DNA of 64,000 nt from Apis mellifera (lineage: Eukaryota > Arthropoda > Insecta > Hymenoptera > Apidae). This document shows, piece by piece, positions 62,910 to 64,000 of this stretch (its first letter is position 1; every line of letters starts with the position of its first letter). Below the pieces are notes generated by a model. The model did no database searches and had not been told where the DNA came from. It saw nothing but the letters and a program-made list of their open reading frames with translations. Both the position numbers and the translations under genes were made by a program. Location of the stretch: the NCBI RefSeq assembly GCF_003254395.2, contig NC_037640.1, forward strand, positions 8,910,289-8,974,288, read 5' to 3'.

Positions 62910-63060
62910 TGTAGGCCTCAAATTAGCAGCTAGGGCGGCAGACTAACCGAGAGGGGGGGTTAATCCGATTTGCATTTAATCATTTCACGTGCGATGAATA
63001 TTCAAAGCACACATCGAAGCGTTTTGCTTTCTCGTCGAGGTGTTGCATCAACCACCTCAT
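62910..63060. promoter_or_regulatory. Candidate regulatory block with octamer-like site
   Basis: ATTTGCAT (62968-62975) joined to ttaatcatttc, then cacgtg and gatgaatattc, within a complex segment (ctcaaattagcagctagggc upstream) flanked by AT-rich intron. Regulatory role is inference. Confidence 0.3.
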
Positions 63061-64000
63061 CGTTGCGCGCTTACCTTTCTTCCTTTCATTACTATCATTA
63101 CTCATCTATCGCCAACTTTTTGCCTGTTTGTTAAAAGCAATTTGTTTCAACTTGCGTCTGAACGAGGGACAAATTATCTCGACTAATAATAATTATCGAA
63201 CGATCATTCTAATCTAATTATTCAAATCTTCAAGTCTTCTCATAATGAAGTTGAAGATAATAATAATAGAAATAAATTGTATCTGATAATTGAATGATTC
63301 TCCAGATCCAAATCTTCCCTCTTTTTGAGGCTTAATCGTAAATCATATCCGATCAATTATCGAAAAAGTTTAAATCTTGCTTCTTCTTGAAAAGAAAAAC
63401 GAAAAGTAACAACAGAAATTAAGTAGATAGGAAGGTATCGAAATGCAAATAATGAATATTTAAAAGTGGTGAAAGAACAATGTGAAAACAAGTGAATTCT
63501 TCGTTTCTTGTCGAGTTGGTTAACACAACTCGAATCACAAGATATATGTTTTATTGTTTGCATAAAAATGGATCACGAGTTATCTCGTGCTTTATCTCGC
63601 CGATGAATATTCATTATTATCGAGCAACAGCTCAATTTTTAAGCAAATTTGCCTTGCTTAATCAACCCGCGTTGATGATATTTGACAATGGTTAAGAGCT
63701 TCTCGATATTCAAATTAAAGCCCTTTCTTTGATGTGTCAAAGCACGTATACGATTACTTTTTTTGCACGTTTTATTGATTCGCAGTTTCATCTTCTCGTA
63801 AAATAAACTTCACGAATATAATTCTACGATAATATACGATTTAAACACGTGAAAATTATCGAAGATAATCATCTAGTTTCCCCTGAAAAATTGAAACTTT
63901 TTAAAAAATTGGAATTTCTGGAGTGAAATCGAATCCTCGAGAGCGCAATATTTTTTTTTAATTGTTTAATGGAGCCACTTGGAAAATGGAGAATAGAGTT

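Larger units (their letters stand above)
54813..64000 (+). other. Intron-like sequence to the window edge
   Basis: Probably the third intron of gene 3. Contains three repeat arrays, GC-richer unique blocks at 55.17-55.37, 56.87-57.20, 59.6-60.0 and 60.4-60.8 kb, and the octamer-like block at 62.9-63.06 kb. Open frames there (such as 56757-57185) lack domains and compatible splice sites. Confidence 0.5.

Overview
The window looks like nuclear DNA of a bee, most likely Apis or a close relative. The evidence is an AT-rich background that is nonetheless rich in CpG, spliceosomal introns with GT-AG ends, dense dinucleotide microsatellites, many short minisatellites, and a nuclear copy of bee-like mitochondrial DNA. 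Species was not checked against any database. All genes I can support are on the + strand.

Layout. Bases 1-28,440 hold no gene I can support: microsatellites, three minisatellite or direct-repeat blocks (9,083-9,965; 13,491-14,548; 23,310-23,655), a long polypyrimidine tract, and several GC/CpG-rich islands with clustered homeodomain/POU-like sites that read like enhancers. From about 28.5 to 41.1 kb lies a ~23-exon gene for a large BTB-BACK-IQ-Kelch protein. Its splice phases agree throughout, giving about 1,515 codons; only the extreme 5' end is unresolved. It is followed after about 350 bp by the promoter and first coding exon (41,615) of a third gene that runs rightwards past the end of what can be joined here. 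Three phase-1 exons (41,615-41,732; 45,144-45,224; 54,055-54,336) and at least one GC-rich alternative promoter (about 48.2-48.7 kb) can be seen. I do not recognise its product.

Nested on the same strand inside the first intron of that third gene is a compact three-exon gene (43,230-44,202) for a 273-residue FP-domain/F-box protein of the FBXO7/Nutcracker family, a substrate receptor of SCF ubiquitin ligases. The BTB-BACK-Kelch protein has the architecture of a Cullin-3 substrate adaptor, so two neighbouring genes are both probable ubiquitin-ligase receptors. I take that as coincidence unless shown otherwise.

The large second intron of gene 3 carries a decayed nuclear mitochondrial insertion (about 52,880-53,545 or further) with ND5 fragments and a recognisable mitochondrial tRNA-His, both on the minus strand. 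From 54,337 to the right edge I see only intron-like sequence with four minisatellites or direct repeats. Two of the minisatellites in the window (13.5 kb and 58.7 kb) have an alternating A-B-A-B higher-order structure.
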